A stretch of DNA of 64,000 nucleotides, taken from Chryseobacterium defluvii (GTDB lineage Bacteria; Bacteroidota; Bacteroidia; Flavobacteriales; Weeksellaceae). This document shows positions 8,271-17,400 of this stretch, one piece after another (within the stretch, counting starts at the first letter, position 1; the number at the start of each line of letters is the position of its first letter). Made by a program: the position numbers and the translations under genes. The notes beneath the pieces were generated by a model that was not told the DNA's origin, did no database searches, and saw only the letters and a program-made list of their open reading frames with translations. The stretch lies in assembly GCF_014204415.1 (NCBI RefSeq), contig NZ_JACHLE010000005.1:63145-127144 (forward strand), in the 5' to 3' direction.

Positions 8271-11126
8271 TTAATGCGCCTCCAGCCAGTTGTTCCCCAC
8301 TCCTACTTCTACCAAAAGAGGAACTTGTGTCTTAACAGCACTTTCCATTTCGGTTTTAATGAGTTTTGAAGCAGCTTCCACCTCATCTGTAGGAGACTCA
8401 AAAATTAATTCGTCATGTACCTGAAGCAGCATTTTTGTCTTAAGATTTTGGGTCTGCAGCTCATGATCAATTTTAATCATTGCCATTTTAATAACATCTG
8501 CAGCACTCCCCTGGATCGGGGCATTGATGGCGTTTCTTTCCGCATGGCCTTTGACTACAAAATTCCCGGAATTGATATCTTTCAGATGTCGTTTTCTTCC
8601 TAAAAGGGTCTCAACATAACCCAGTTCGCGGGCCTTGTTCACCTGTTCTGCCATATATTCCTTTAATTTCGGATAAGTCGCAAAGTATGCATCGATCATC
8701 TGTTTGGCTTCCGTTCTGGAAAGGCCCGTCTGTTCTGCCAGTCCAAACGCACCCTGACCGTAAATAATTCCGAAATTCACTGTTTTTGCCTGTCCTCTCT
8801 GGGTTTTGGAGACCTCCTCCAGAGGAATTTTAAACAGTTTGGCAGCCGTAGAAGCATGAATATCTTCTCCGTTCTGGAATGCCTTGATCATATTTTCTTC
8901 ACCGGAAATCTCAGCAATAAGACGAAGCTCGATCTGCGAGTAGTCGGCAGAAATGATCTTTTTTCCTTCTCCTGAAACGAAAGCTCCACGGATCTGCTGG
9001 CCTCTTAATGTCCTGATCGGGATATTCTGTAAATTTGGGTTTACACTTGCCAGACGGCCGGTTGCTGCCGTAGTCTGCGAAAAATTGGTGTGCACACGCT
9101 TATCATCTTTATCGATCTGTGACGGCAGCGCATCCACATAAGTAGATTTCAGCTTCTGATAGGTTCTGTATTCAAGGATATGCTGGATGATCTCATGTTT
9201 TGAGGCCAGCTTCTGCAACACATCTTCCGAAGTGGCATACTGTCCTGTTTTGGTCTTTTTTGCCTTCGGATCAAGCTGCAGTTTTTCAAACAGAATATCA
9301 CCCAATTGTCTTGGCGAGTTCATATTGAATTCTTCACCTGAAAGTTCAAATATTTTGGTTTCCAGCTGTTTAAGATCATTTTCCAGATCTTTACTTTCCT
9401 GGGACAGCCATTTTTCATCTAAAGAAATTCCAGCCAATTCCATTTTGGCTAAAACCTCCATCAGCGGCATTTCTATTTTAAAGAACAAGTCTTCTAAACC
9501 TTCTTTTTTCAGCTGCGGTGCAAACAACTCATACAGCTGGAAGGTCACATCCGCATCTTCCGCTGCATAATCGGTCTGGGTCCTCAGATCCGCATCCCTG
9601 AAGTTGCCCTGATTCTTCCCTTTTTTCCCGATAATGGTTTCAATGGAAACCGGCTTATAATTCAGGTATACTTCCGAAAGGTAATCCATTCCGTGCCTGC
9701 CGTCCGGATTCAGGAGGTAATGCGCGATCATGGTATCGAACATAGCTCCTTTGACAGTAATATCATATTGTTTCAGGATCTTATAATCGAATTTAAGATT
9801 GTGAGCAATCTTCAGCAAATCTTCTTTTTCGAAAAACGGCCTGAAAATTTCCAGCGTTTGCAAAACTTCTTCCCTGTTCTCTGAAAGCGGAATATAATAC
9901 GCAAGGCCTTTTTTATATGAGAAGCTCATTCCCACCAGCTCCGCTTCCAATTCATTCAATGAAGTGGTCTCGGTATCAAAGCAGACTACTTTCTGCTGTA
10001 ACAGATTGTTCACCAAAATCCTTTGAGCCTTATGGTTATTGATAAACTGATATAAATGATCGTTTTCTGTGATAGTAGATTTTGTGGAAGTTGCCTGCTC
10101 CAGTTCTTCAAAATTAGCAAAAAGATCAAGTTGCATTGCCTGTTTTGCCACTTTTGGCTGCGCTATTTCTACTGATTGGGACGCTTCGGTTCCGCTCGGT
10201 ATGACATTGTTACCAGATACTATAACGGTTCCTGTTGGTGCAAAAGCCCGGTAAAGGTTCTCATATAGCCTTCTGAATTCTATTTCATCAAAAACTTCCT
10301 TTACTTTTTCAAAATCCGGGGTTTCGAGATCATACTGCTCCTGATGAAATTCTATAGGGGCATCGCAGATAATGGTTGCCAGTTTTTTAGACAGGATACC
10401 CCGTTCTGCAGAGGCCTCCACTTTTTCTTTAAGCTTGCCTTTTAACTGATCTGTATTGGCCAGAAGGTTTTCTATGCTTCCGAATTCTTTAAGGAATTTC
10501 ATGGCTGTTTTTTCTCCCACTCCTTCCAGCCCGGGAATATTATCCACAGCATCTCCCATCATGGCAAGAAAGTCGATGACCTGTTTCGGATCTTCTATCT
10601 CGTATTTGGCTTTTACTTCTTCAACGCCTAAAATCTCAATATCTCCGCCTTTCAGGCCCGGTTTATATATCTTTATTTTATCGGTTACCAACTGAGCAAA
10701 ATCTTTATCCGGTGTCACCATGAAAGTGGTATACCCTTCTTTTTCTGCTTTACAGGCTATAGTTCCTATAACATCATCCGCTTCATAGCCTTCAACCCCT
10801 AAATTTGGGATATGCATCGCTTCCAGAATCCGGTGAATATAGGGTACCGCAATTTTAATGGCTTCAGGAGTTTCACTTCGATTGGCTTTATAATCTGAGT
10901 AATCATCTGTTCTCACGCTGGCACGCCCGACATCAAAAACCACTGCCAAATGGGTTGGCTTTTCTTTTCTGATCAGTTCGATCAGTGAGTTGGTAAAACC
11001 AAAAATAGCAGATGTATCGATTCCTGTGCTCGTTAATCTGGGATTTCTAATCAAAGCATAGTATCCCCTGAAAATCATCGCATAAGCATCGATGAGAAAA
11101 AGCCTTTTATCTTGTGTTGCGTCCAT
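8271..11126 (-). CDS. polA: DNA polymerase I
   Basis: A 951-residue family A polymerase for Okazaki fragment processing and repair. The order is 5'-3' flap nuclease (about 1-290, starting DKRLFLIDAYAMIFRGYYA), 3'-5' proofreading domain with an intact first motif VVCFDTETTSL, and polymerase domain with motif A DYSQIELRLIAEISG, motif B RGQAKTVNFGIIYGQGAFGL and motif C LQVHDELIFE. The frame stays open for 56 codons upstream, but that part is low-complexity and hydrophobic, and a perfect -7 box lies 16 bases before ATG 11126, so I use that start. All three activities look intact. Monocistronic. Confidence 0.96.
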   Translation of the reverse strand: MDATQDKRLFLIDAYAMIFRGYYALIRNPRLTSTGIDTSAIFGFTNSLIELIRKEKPTHLAVVFDVGRASVRTDDYSDYKANRSETPEAIKIAVPYIHRILEAMHIPNLGVEGYEADDVIGTIACKAEKEGYTTFMVTPDKDFAQLVTDKIKIYKPGLKGGDIEILGVEEVKAKYEIEDPKQVIDFLAMMGDAVDNIPGLEGVGEKTAMKFLKEFGSIENLLANTDQLKGKLKEKVEASAERGILSKKLATIICDAPIEFHQEQYDLETPDFEKVKEVFDEIEFRRLYENLYRAFAPTGTVIVSGNNVIPSGTEASQSVEIAQPKVAKQAMQLDLFANFEELEQATSTKSTITENDHLYQFINNHKAQRILVNNLLQQKVVCFDTETTSLNELEAELVGMSFSYKKGLAYYIPLSENREEVLQTLEIFRPFFEKEDLLKIAHNLKFDYKILKQYDITVKGAMFDTMIAHYLLNPDGRHGMDYLSEVYLNYKPVSIETIIGKKGKNQGNFRDADLRTQTDYAAEDADVTFQLYELFAPQLKKEGLEDLFFKIEMPLMEVLAKMELAGISLDEKWLSQESKDLENDLKQLETKIFELSGEEFNMNSPRQLGDILFEKLQLDPKAKKTKTGQYATSEDVLQKLASKHEIIQHILEYRTYQKLKSTYVDALPSQIDKDDKRVHTNFSQTTAATGRLASVNPNLQNIPIRTLRGQQIRGAFVSGEGKKIISADYSQIELRLIAEISGEENMIKAFQNGEDIHASTAAKLFKIPLEEVSKTQRGQAKTVNFGIIYGQGAFGLAEQTGLSRTEAKQMIDAYFATYPKLKEYMAEQVNKARELGYVETLLGRKRHLKDINSGNFVVKGHAERNAINAPIQGSAADVIKMAMIKIDHELQTQNLKTKMLLQVHDELIFESPTDEVEAASKLIKTEMESAVKTQVPLLVEVGVGNNWLEAH

Positions 11127-11142
11127 ATTTTCTGATAATGAA

Positions 11143-11150
11143 CAAATATA
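11143..11150 (-). promoter_or_regulatory. -7 promoter box for polA
   Basis: On the minus strand the sequence reads TATATTTG, an exact TAnnTTTG match, 16 bases before the polA ATG at 11126. It would place the transcription start inside the longer open frame, which supports the shorter protein. Confidence 0.65.
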
Positions 11151-11590
11151 TGAAATTAGAAAGAAGTTCAGAATAAGGATGGGCTTTCCGTATTGCTTTT
11201 TTAAAAACTTTATGTATTTAAAGAGGTTTTTCCACCGCTGCATTTGGATTATTGAATTATATATACTAAAATTGTCATAATGAAATTCTGTCATAAGGGT
11301 TTTGGCAATGAAAAGCGGAAAAAAATTAAATATAAGTATCAGAAATACTAATACTTACTCAAACACACTTACGGCAAAACCGAAAATGAAGACAAGCTTC
11401 ATCGTATCCTCATTTTATATGGAAAACGGAGATAACAACTTCTGCATTTAAAATAGGCTTAACCTGTTATTAAGATAGAGTAAACATTAATACCTCAACT
11501 ATTTAACAAAAAATATTTTCTTACTAATTTGCTAGTATTCAATTTTTTTAACTAAATTTGCACACCTAAAATTTAAAATTAAAAAAGGAA
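11151..11590. other. intergenic region between divergent polA and HU
   Basis: About 440 bases without a convincing gene. It holds the HU promoter at its right end. A 47-codon frame (11308-11451, +) starts MKSGKKLNISIRNTNT; it has no ribosome-binding signal or recognised family and I do not call it. Confidence 0.5.
11529..11560 (+). promoter_or_regulatory. promoter for the HU gene
   Basis: TTG at 11529-11531 and TAAATTTG at 11553-11560, 21 bases apart, match the Bacteroidota -33/-7 promoter. The -7 box ends 30 bases before the ATG. Confidence 0.65.
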
Positions 11591-11881
11591 ATGACAAAGG
11601 CAGAATTGGTAAACACCATCTCAAATAAGTTGGGAACAGAAAAGAATGAAACACAGAAAGTTGTAGAAGCTTTTATGCAGGAGATCAGAACTTCTATGTA
11701 TAATGGAGACAATGTTTATCTAAGAGGTTTTGGTTCTTTTATCATCAAGACAAGAGCGGCTAAAACAGGAAGAAATATTTCTAAAAATACTGCAATTGAG
11801 ATCCCTGCACACAACATTCCTGCTTTCAAGCCTTCAAAATCTTTTGTGGAGAAAGTAAAAACCAAAGTTGCAGTAAAATAA
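11591..11881 (+). CDS. HU-family DNA-binding protein
   Basis: A 96-residue nucleoid protein. It begins with the HU dimerisation helices (MTKAELVNTISNKLG...) and carries the beta-arm signature GFGSFIIKTRAAKTGRN followed by IPAHNIPAFKPSK, with the Pro residue at the tip of the DNA-intercalating arm. Length and motifs are normal. The upstream promoter is strong, and a small basic protein gene and RNase G follow, an order that I believe is common in Bacteroidota. Confidence 0.94.
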   Translation: MTKAELVNTISNKLGTEKNETQKVVEAFMQEIRTSMYNGDNVYLRGFGSFIIKTRAAKTGRNISKNTAIEIPAHNIPAFKPSKSFVEKVKTKVAVK

Positions 11882-11924
11882 GACATTAACTGAATATTAA
11901 CTAGTTACTAAAAAAATTAACATT

Positions 11925-12014
11925 ATGCCAAGCGGAAAGAAAAGAAAAAGACACAAGGTTGCAACACACAAGAGAAAGAAAAGAAGAAGAGCAAACAGAC
12001 ATAAGAAGAAATAG
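11925..12014 (+). CDS. 29-residue Arg/Lys-rich small protein
   Basis: The frame ATG 11925 to TAG 12012 encodes a peptide starting MPSGKKRKRHKVATHKRKKR, and 18 of its 29 residues are Lys, Arg or His. Coding is suggested by the invariant-looking start, the position 43 bases after HU and the strong terminator just behind the stop. Peptides like this occur next to HU and rng in many Bacteroidota and are probably RNA- or ribosome-associated. Bacteroidota ribosomes contain extra small proteins, and this could be one of them, but I cannot confirm the identity. It is not bTHX, whose sequence starts differently. Confidence 0.75.
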   Translation: MPSGKKRKRHKVATHKRKKRRRANRHKKK

Positions 12015-12044
12015 TCTCTTTTTCTCGAGATCTACAATATAATA

Positions 12045-12098
12045 ATATAGTTGGTGTTTTTAATTTTTTAAACTTCACCGACTATATTTTTGTTTTTT
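12045..12098 (+). terminator. intrinsic terminator after HU/small basic gene
   Basis: Arms ATATAGTTGGTG (12045-12056) and CACCGACTATAT (12076-12087) form a 12-bp stem with one G-U pair, followed by a T-rich tail to 12098. It separates HU and the small gene from RNase G. Confidence 0.8.
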
Positions 12099-12253
12099 GA
12101 AGCTAATAAGATTCCGCAGAAACCGGGTATTTTATTCTTTTTTACTAAACTATTACTGTTGTAATGAGTAATTTTCTTAAATTGAGAACATAACTATTAA
12201 AGAAAAAAATATGTCTGTTTCCTATAATCTTAACCATTTTATCTTATAACAAA

Positions 12254-13813
12254 ATGAAGAAAGAACTAATAGTTTCGCATGAAGATGAACTTACAAAGAT
12301 TGCACTGCTGGAAGACGGAAGACTATGTGAACTTCATGAGGAAGAGGACAAAAGCGATTTTATAGTCGGAGATTTGTTCATAGGAAAAGTAAAAAAACTG
12401 GCTCCTAACCTGAATGCCGCTTTCGTTAACATCGGCTATGATAAAGATGCTTTTCTGCATTATCAGGATCTGGGTCCTCAATATCTTACCTACAGAAAGT
12501 TTTTAAAAGATACGATTTCTAAAAAACAGAATACTTCAAGCTTAAAAAACTTTGAAATACAGCCTGAAATTGATAAAAACGGGACCGTAGACAAAGTCAT
12601 TGCCAAGGACGATCTCGTCCTGCTACAGATCACTAAAGAACCCATATCTACGAAAGGGCCGAGAATTTCAACACAACTTTCTTTAACGGGCCGCTTTCTG
12701 GTTTTAATCCCGTTCGACAATAAAGTTTCTATTTCCAAAAAGATCAATACTTCCGAAGAAAAGGAAAGATTAAGAACCTTGATTGACAGCATCAAGCCGG
12801 AAGGATTCGGGGTGATCATCAGGACTGTAGCCGAAGGAAAAAAGGTGGCAGACCTCCACAATGATATGAATCAGCTGATCCAGAAATGGGAAAGCACTTT
12901 TAAAAATATCCAGAGAAATAAAATTCCGGCTAAAGTCCTAAGTGAAGAAGATAAAGCTTCAGCAATTATACGGGACAATTTTAACCAGGATTTCGTAAGC
13001 ATCATTTGTGACGATGAACAGATGGTGCATGAAATGAAAAATTACCTGGAAGTGATTGCTCCAGAAAGAAAGAATATTGTGCAGTTTTATAACTCCCATA
13101 TCCCTCTTCTGGAATATTACAACGTTGAAAAGCAGCTTAAGCAAAGTTTTGGAAAACACGTTAACATTCCAAGCTCAAAAGGAGCCTACCTGGTGATTGA
13201 ACATACTGAAGCATTGCACGTAATAGACGTAAACTCCGGAAACAATATCACAACCGGAACAGCAGTCAGCAAAGAGCATGCTCTGAGAGTGAATAAAATG
13301 GCTGCCACAGAAATCGCAAGACAACTCCGCCTCCGTGATATGGGCGGTATCATTGTTATCGATTTCATAGACATGGTGAATCCTGATCACAGAAAAGACC
13401 TGTATGAACATCTGAAAGAAGAAATGAAGCGTGATAAGGCAAGACATAAGATCCTACCGCCGAGCAAATTCGGGCTCATACAGATCACCAGACAAAGGAA
13501 CCGGCCGGAAAAACAAATCGAAACCAAAGAAGAAAATCCTAATAAGGATGGGGAAATCGTAGCTCCTATCGTTATTGTGGAAAGAATGGGAGAAACCCTC
13601 AGAAACATTATGCAGAAAGAAAAAGGAAAACTCTTCCTGCACGTACACCCATTTGTGGAAGCCTATCTCACCAAAGGGATCAAAAGCATCCAGATGAAAT
13701 GGTTCATGAAATATAAAAAGTGGGTCACCATTATCCCAAGGGATTCCTTTAAATATTTAGAATACAGGATCTACAATTCCAACAAGGAAGAATTGACCGG
13801 ATATTCTAATTAG
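12254..13813 (+). CDS. rng: ribonuclease E/G family endoribonuclease
   Basis: A 519-residue cytosolic nuclease for rRNA maturation and mRNA decay. It has the N-terminal S1-like RNA-binding domain (DLFIGKVKKLAPNLNAAFVNIGYDKDAFLHYQDL), the 5' sensor/RNase H-like region, and the catalytic DNase I-like domain with both Mg-binding aspartate motifs, HVIDVNSGNN and GGIIVIDFIDM. The length fits RNase G without the long RNase E scaffold tail. It follows HU and the small basic gene but lies behind a strong terminator, so it has its own transcript. An intrinsic terminator follows. Confidence 0.95.
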   Translation: MKKELIVSHEDELTKIALLEDGRLCELHEEEDKSDFIVGDLFIGKVKKLAPNLNAAFVNIGYDKDAFLHYQDLGPQYLTYRKFLKDTISKKQNTSSLKNFEIQPEIDKNGTVDKVIAKDDLVLLQITKEPISTKGPRISTQLSLTGRFLVLIPFDNKVSISKKINTSEEKERLRTLIDSIKPEGFGVIIRTVAEGKKVADLHNDMNQLIQKWESTFKNIQRNKIPAKVLSEEDKASAIIRDNFNQDFVSIICDDEQMVHEMKNYLEVIAPERKNIVQFYNSHIPLLEYYNVEKQLKQSFGKHVNIPSSKGAYLVIEHTEALHVIDVNSGNNITTGTAVSKEHALRVNKMAATEIARQLRLRDMGGIIVIDFIDMVNPDHRKDLYEHLKEEMKRDKARHKILPPSKFGLIQITRQRNRPEKQIETKEENPNKDGEIVAPIVIVERMGETLRNIMQKEKGKLFLHVHPFVEAYLTKGIKSIQMKWFMKYKKWVTIIPRDSFKYLEYRIYNSNKEELTGYSN

Positions 13814-13824
13814 AATAAAAAAAT

Positions 13825-13853
13825 AAAACCTCTGATTTTCCGGAGGTTTTTTA
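13825..13853 (+). terminator. intrinsic terminator of rng
   Basis: AAAACCTC (13825-13832) pairs with GAGGTTTT (13843-13850), followed by further T residues. Confidence 0.8.
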
Positions 13854-13949
13854 TTACTTTTGCCCAAAATTACACAAATGGCTTCTTCTTACTCTTCACC
13901 AGATCCTATTGGTGTAATTGATTTATAATAATATTTTAAATACAAAACC

Positions 13950-15335
13950 ATGAAAAAAATTCTATTATCAGGTTTCATCCTAATAATCCAGCATGTGTGC
14001 GCGCAAATTACTTCCAAAGACCCTGCTTTTGCTTCAAATGGCATTTTTTCCATGCCCGGTAATATTGCATGGTCTAGAATGATCCAAAATTCAGACGGAA
14101 GCATTTATTTCACATCCGGCGAAACCAATAGCACGACAGGGTTAACTGATTCCTTTTTATCAAAACTTACACCTAATGGGACTTTAGACAATACTTTTGG
14201 GATTAACGGGAAATTCCAGCTTCAATATGGTGCTTATGACAGTCAGATGAAAAGGCAAGCTGACGGAAAATTTTTTATTATAAGCTTTCATTCTGATGAT
14301 CTGAACAGCATAAATTATACTGACATTACAAGATTTTTGCCTAATGGCCAGATAGACACGTCCTTTGGTATTAATGGCACTGCTTCCATTTCAAACATGT
14401 GGTCAGATCTGAATATCCGTGGCTACGGACTGCTTCTTCAAAATAATAAAGTGATCATTTACGGAGAGGCCACTACTGGTTTTACCTACAGCCATTACAG
14501 AATTATTTACAGGCTGAACGAAAACGGAAGCATTGACACTTCGTTTGGGAATAATGGTTTCATAACAACACAGGGAAGGTTTGTATTTTTAGACAACCAG
14601 CTCAATACTGTAGTCCTCGAGGGTACAACTATTGAAAAGTATAATATCAACGGGCAGCCTCTTACAGGCTTTGGAAATAATGGTGTTGTAACTCATTCTA
14701 TTCCCTACGGATATATAGGAGCAGCTTATATGGACAGCAACAATAACATTGTTTACTCGAATCTGAATGCCGAAATCGGCAGAATAACTCCCAACGGAGT
14801 GCAAGATCCTACTTTTACATTCGATCCTGCTTCTCTTCCTTTTGCGACATGGATCCTAAATATTATTGAAAAAAACGGGTATTACTATATTGGGGGAATG
14901 AATGAGGGAAGTGATCCGAGATATTTCATTTCCAGACTTACTCAAAACGGTTCAATAGATCCTGTTTTCGGCTATTTTTCAGAGACTGATCCCAACCTGG
15001 AACTCGTTGGTGATATGATTGTCAATGATAACAATATTATAGCAAACGGAAGCGGACATATCGTAAAGTATTTATTGAATTCCGGCACTTTATCTTCCAG
15101 CGAAATCGTAAAATCCAATACGAATATTTCTTTTGAAAATCCGGTAAAGCAGAATTTAATTTATAAAACCCGGGAAAAAATAAGTAAAATTGAAGTCTAT
15201 TCCGGTGACGGAAAACTTGTAAAAACCCTTAAAGAAAATAATTCAGATGTTTCTGAGCTTCCAATGGGAATTTATATGACAAAAGTTACATTTGAGAATG
15301 GAAAAACAGTAAGTAAGAAGCTTATTAAAAATTAA
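13950..15335 (+). CDS. T9SS-secreted delta-60 repeat protein
   Basis: A 461-residue secreted protein. A signal peptide (MKKILLSGFILIIQHVCAQ) is followed by several delta-60/DUF5122 repeats marked by phrases such as LTPNGTLDNTFGINGKF, FLPNGQIDTSFGINGT and LNENGSIDTSFGNNGF, which build a beta-propeller-like domain. The last ~75 residues are a type A type IX secretion sorting domain (ISFENPVKQNL..., KIEVYSGDGKLVKTL..., LPMGIYMTKV, KKLIKN), cut off during surface display. The ligand is unknown. It stands alone, with its own terminator. Confidence 0.88.
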   Translation: MKKILLSGFILIIQHVCAQITSKDPAFASNGIFSMPGNIAWSRMIQNSDGSIYFTSGETNSTTGLTDSFLSKLTPNGTLDNTFGINGKFQLQYGAYDSQMKRQADGKFFIISFHSDDLNSINYTDITRFLPNGQIDTSFGINGTASISNMWSDLNIRGYGLLLQNNKVIIYGEATTGFTYSHYRIIYRLNENGSIDTSFGNNGFITTQGRFVFLDNQLNTVVLEGTTIEKYNINGQPLTGFGNNGVVTHSIPYGYIGAAYMDSNNNIVYSNLNAEIGRITPNGVQDPTFTFDPASLPFATWILNIIEKNGYYYIGGMNEGSDPRYFISRLTQNGSIDPVFGYFSETDPNLELVGDMIVNDNNIIANGSGHIVKYLLNSGTLSSSEIVKSNTNISFENPVKQNLIYKTREKISKIEVYSGDGKLVKTLKENNSDVSELPMGIYMTKVTFENGKTVSKKLIKN

Positions 15336-15391
15336 ACAGGTAAAGCATACATCGATGGAAGTTGCACTGCCACCTCCCATTATTGTGATAA

Positions 15392-15418
15392 AAACCTCTG
15401 GCTGTCCAGAGGTTTCTT
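15392..15418 (+). terminator. intrinsic terminator of the delta-60 gene
   Basis: Perfect 10-bp stem AAACCTCTGG/CCAGAGGTTT (15392-15401, 15406-15415) with a 4-base loop, followed by CTT. Confidence 0.8.
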
Positions 15419-15429
15419 AATTGCAACCG

Positions 15430-15564
15430 CTATAAACAGCAGGTTCTTCCTTCCGGAATACAGCCTCCTGCGGGGGAGCACCAGTAATACCCTTTGGGGC
15501 ATACTGAAGCTGATCCGTTCACTGTTTTCAGTTCTTCTTTTGAAAGTTTTTTCAAATTTTTCAT
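15430..15564 (-). CDS. bacteriocin-like small Cys-rich peptide with leader
   Basis: The minus-strand frame from ATG at 15564 to TAG at 15430 encodes 44 residues. It starts MKNLKKLSKEELKTVNG, the leader type of the short 'bacteriocin-like' peptides seen in Chryseobacterium and Elizabethkingia, with NG-S at the usual double-glycine site. The core has five cysteines: C22, C29, C35, C42 and C43, with Trp-Cys (WC) and Cys-Cys pairs. No transporter, peptidase or modification gene is adjacent, so export and processing would depend on genes elsewhere. Antibacterial activity is inference from the leader type; a signalling role is also possible. Confidence 0.75.
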   Translation of the reverse strand: MKNLKKLSKEELKTVNGSASVCPKGYYWCSPAGGCIPEGRTCCL

Positions 15565-15766
15565 AACAAATAATTTTAGAGTTGGTCTATCAAAAATAGT
15601 AAAAATATTTAGTCTGAAATTTCACTAGACCCTGTTGTTCCCACAGTTAAACAGGTAGAGATTATAAATATGATAAGTATAACTGCCTGAAATGTAAATT
15701 TCGTGACTGCATAAAAACCTATGAACAATAGATCAGATTTAATTAAATTAGACAAAAATTTCCGTG

Positions 15767-16693
15767 ATGAAAAATATACTGGTCAGCCTGTCTCTTTTTA
15801 CTACAGGTCTAATTCTTGCACAAGATCAAAGTGAAATCACATTATTCGATAAAAAGCTTAACTCATTCCTCAATGTAAGAGACTTTTCAATCTCCGGAGA
15901 GGGTAACGAAGCGTTTTTCACCGTACAAAGCCCTAATCAAGAAATTTCCCAGATCGCTTATCTGCATAAAAAGAAAAATACATGGGGAGACCCGCAGTTA
16001 TTACCCTTCAATGATGCATATACATATATGGAACCTTTTTTAGCCAACAACGGCACCCGGCTTTATTTTGCTTCAGACCGGCCTTTGGACAAGACAAAAA
16101 AAGAAAAAAAAGATTTCGATATCTGGTATGTGGAACGGAAAGATAAAAATTCCGAATGGTCAGAACCAGTTAACGCAGGAAAACCTGTAAATTCAGAGCT
16201 AAATGAATTTTTCCCTTCCCTTTCAGACAACGGAAACCTCTACTTCACAATGGAATCTCCCAAAGGGCTCGGAAAAGATGATATCTATTTTTGTAAATGG
16301 CAGGACGGCAAATATGCTGAGCCTCAATTACTGGATGAAGGTATCAACAGCAACGGATATGAATTCAATGCATTTATTTCAAAAGGGGAAAATTTTATTC
16401 TTTTCACAAAATATAATGAAAAAGGCGGGCAGGGCAGCGGTGACCTTTATATCTCCAGAAAAGATTCCAATGGAAAATGGCAGAAAGCAGAAAACTTAGG
16501 CATTCCAATTAATACTAAATTTATGGAATATTGCCCTTTTTATGATGAAAAGAACCACATTTTGTATTTTACCAGCAAAAGGAATGACCTGTCTCCTCAA
16601 AAATTCAAAAATATTTCAGATTTTCAGCAATACATCAATGAGGGTGAAAACGGCTTAAGCAAGATTTACAAAACACCTTTCAAAATAAAGTAA
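15767..16693 (+). CDS. exported PD40/TolB-like beta-propeller protein
   Basis: A 308-residue protein with an N-terminal signal peptide (MKNILVSLSLFTTGLILAQ) and about five PD40-type blades, visible as FLANNGTRLYFASDRPL, FPSLSDNGNLYFTMESP, FISKGENFILFTKYN and FYDEKNHILYFTSKRND. Such propellers bind peptides or glycans in the periplasm or at the outer membrane. The first codon option is GTG 15764; ATG 15767 is preferred because it starts the signal peptide. The OsmC gene follows after 10 bases, so the two may be co-transcribed. Specific ligand unknown. Confidence 0.8.
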   Translation: MKNILVSLSLFTTGLILAQDQSEITLFDKKLNSFLNVRDFSISGEGNEAFFTVQSPNQEISQIAYLHKKKNTWGDPQLLPFNDAYTYMEPFLANNGTRLYFASDRPLDKTKKEKKDFDIWYVERKDKNSEWSEPVNAGKPVNSELNEFFPSLSDNGNLYFTMESPKGLGKDDIYFCKWQDGKYAEPQLLDEGINSNGYEFNAFISKGENFILFTKYNEKGGQGSGDLYISRKDSNGKWQKAENLGIPINTKFMEYCPFYDEKNHILYFTSKRNDLSPQKFKNISDFQQYINEGENGLSKIYKTPFKIK

Positions 16694-16703
16694 TACCCTA
16701 ATA

Positions 16704-17174
16704 ATGAGTAAAGAGCATCACTACAAAGCAACCATCCAATGGACGGGAAACAAAGGAACAGGAACAGACAGCTACCGAAGCTACGAAAGAAGCCATATGA
16801 TTTCCGTAGAGAATAAGGCAGTTATTGAAGGATCTTCTGATCCCGCCTTCCGTGGTGACAAAACAAAATACAATCCTGAAGAAATGTTGCTCGCCTCACT
16901 CTCTTCCTGCCATATGCTCTGGTATCTGCATTTTTGCTCGGAAGAAGGCATTATTGTAACAGCATATACTGATCATGCCACCGGAATTATGACTGAAACA
17001 CCCAATGGAAGCGGATGTTTTAAAGAAGTTTATTTGAACCCGGAAGTCATCGTATCCGAAGAGACTATGGTTGAAAAGGCCAGACAGCTTCATCATAAAG
17101 CCAACGAATATTGTTTCATTGCCAACTCGGTTAATTTTCCGGTAAAACATATCCCCATTGTGTTAGTTAAATAA
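16704..17174 (+). CDS. OsmC/Ohr-family peroxide-reducing protein
   Basis: A 156-residue thiol peroxidase-like protein. It has the two redox cysteines of the family, Cys69 in LLASLSSCHMLWYL and Cys137 in ANEYCFIANSVN, and the usual N-terminal substrate-site region with KYNPEEMLLA. OsmC/Ohr proteins reduce organic hydroperoxides in the cytoplasm. Length is normal. It directly follows the PD40 gene and precedes a 226-base AT-rich gap that carries the start region of the LuxR-type gene. Confidence 0.88.
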   Translation: MSKEHHYKATIQWTGNKGTGTDSYRSYERSHMISVENKAVIEGSSDPAFRGDKTKYNPEEMLLASLSSCHMLWYLHFCSEEGIIVTAYTDHATGIMTETPNGSGCFKEVYLNPEVIVSEETMVEKARQLHHKANEYCFIANSVNFPVKHIPIVLVK

Positions 17175-17400
17175 AAATTTATTCATTTTAATCCTATTAA
17201 AACACCTATGAACAGGAAATTTTAACAACAATAACTCTAAAAATAATAATTAAAATTCCACAATAAGAGAATTATTTATCAATATTTCAATAAAATTCAA
17301 TATTTTTTATATATCATTTCAAAAAAAATTACATTTTTGCATATATTTTATTTAAAATGTGAAGTTTTTTTTATATTTTTATATATTATAAAACTAAGCC

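Noticed and set aside
11127..11294. N-terminal 56-residue extension of DNA polymerase I
   Set aside because: Low-complexity hydrophobic sequence not found in PolA, and a perfect -7 box lies inside it.
11308..11451. 47-codon frame between polA and HU that could encode a small peptide
   Set aside because: No leader type, conserved motif, promoter box at a sensible distance or family resemblance; composition is like the surrounding AT-rich DNA.
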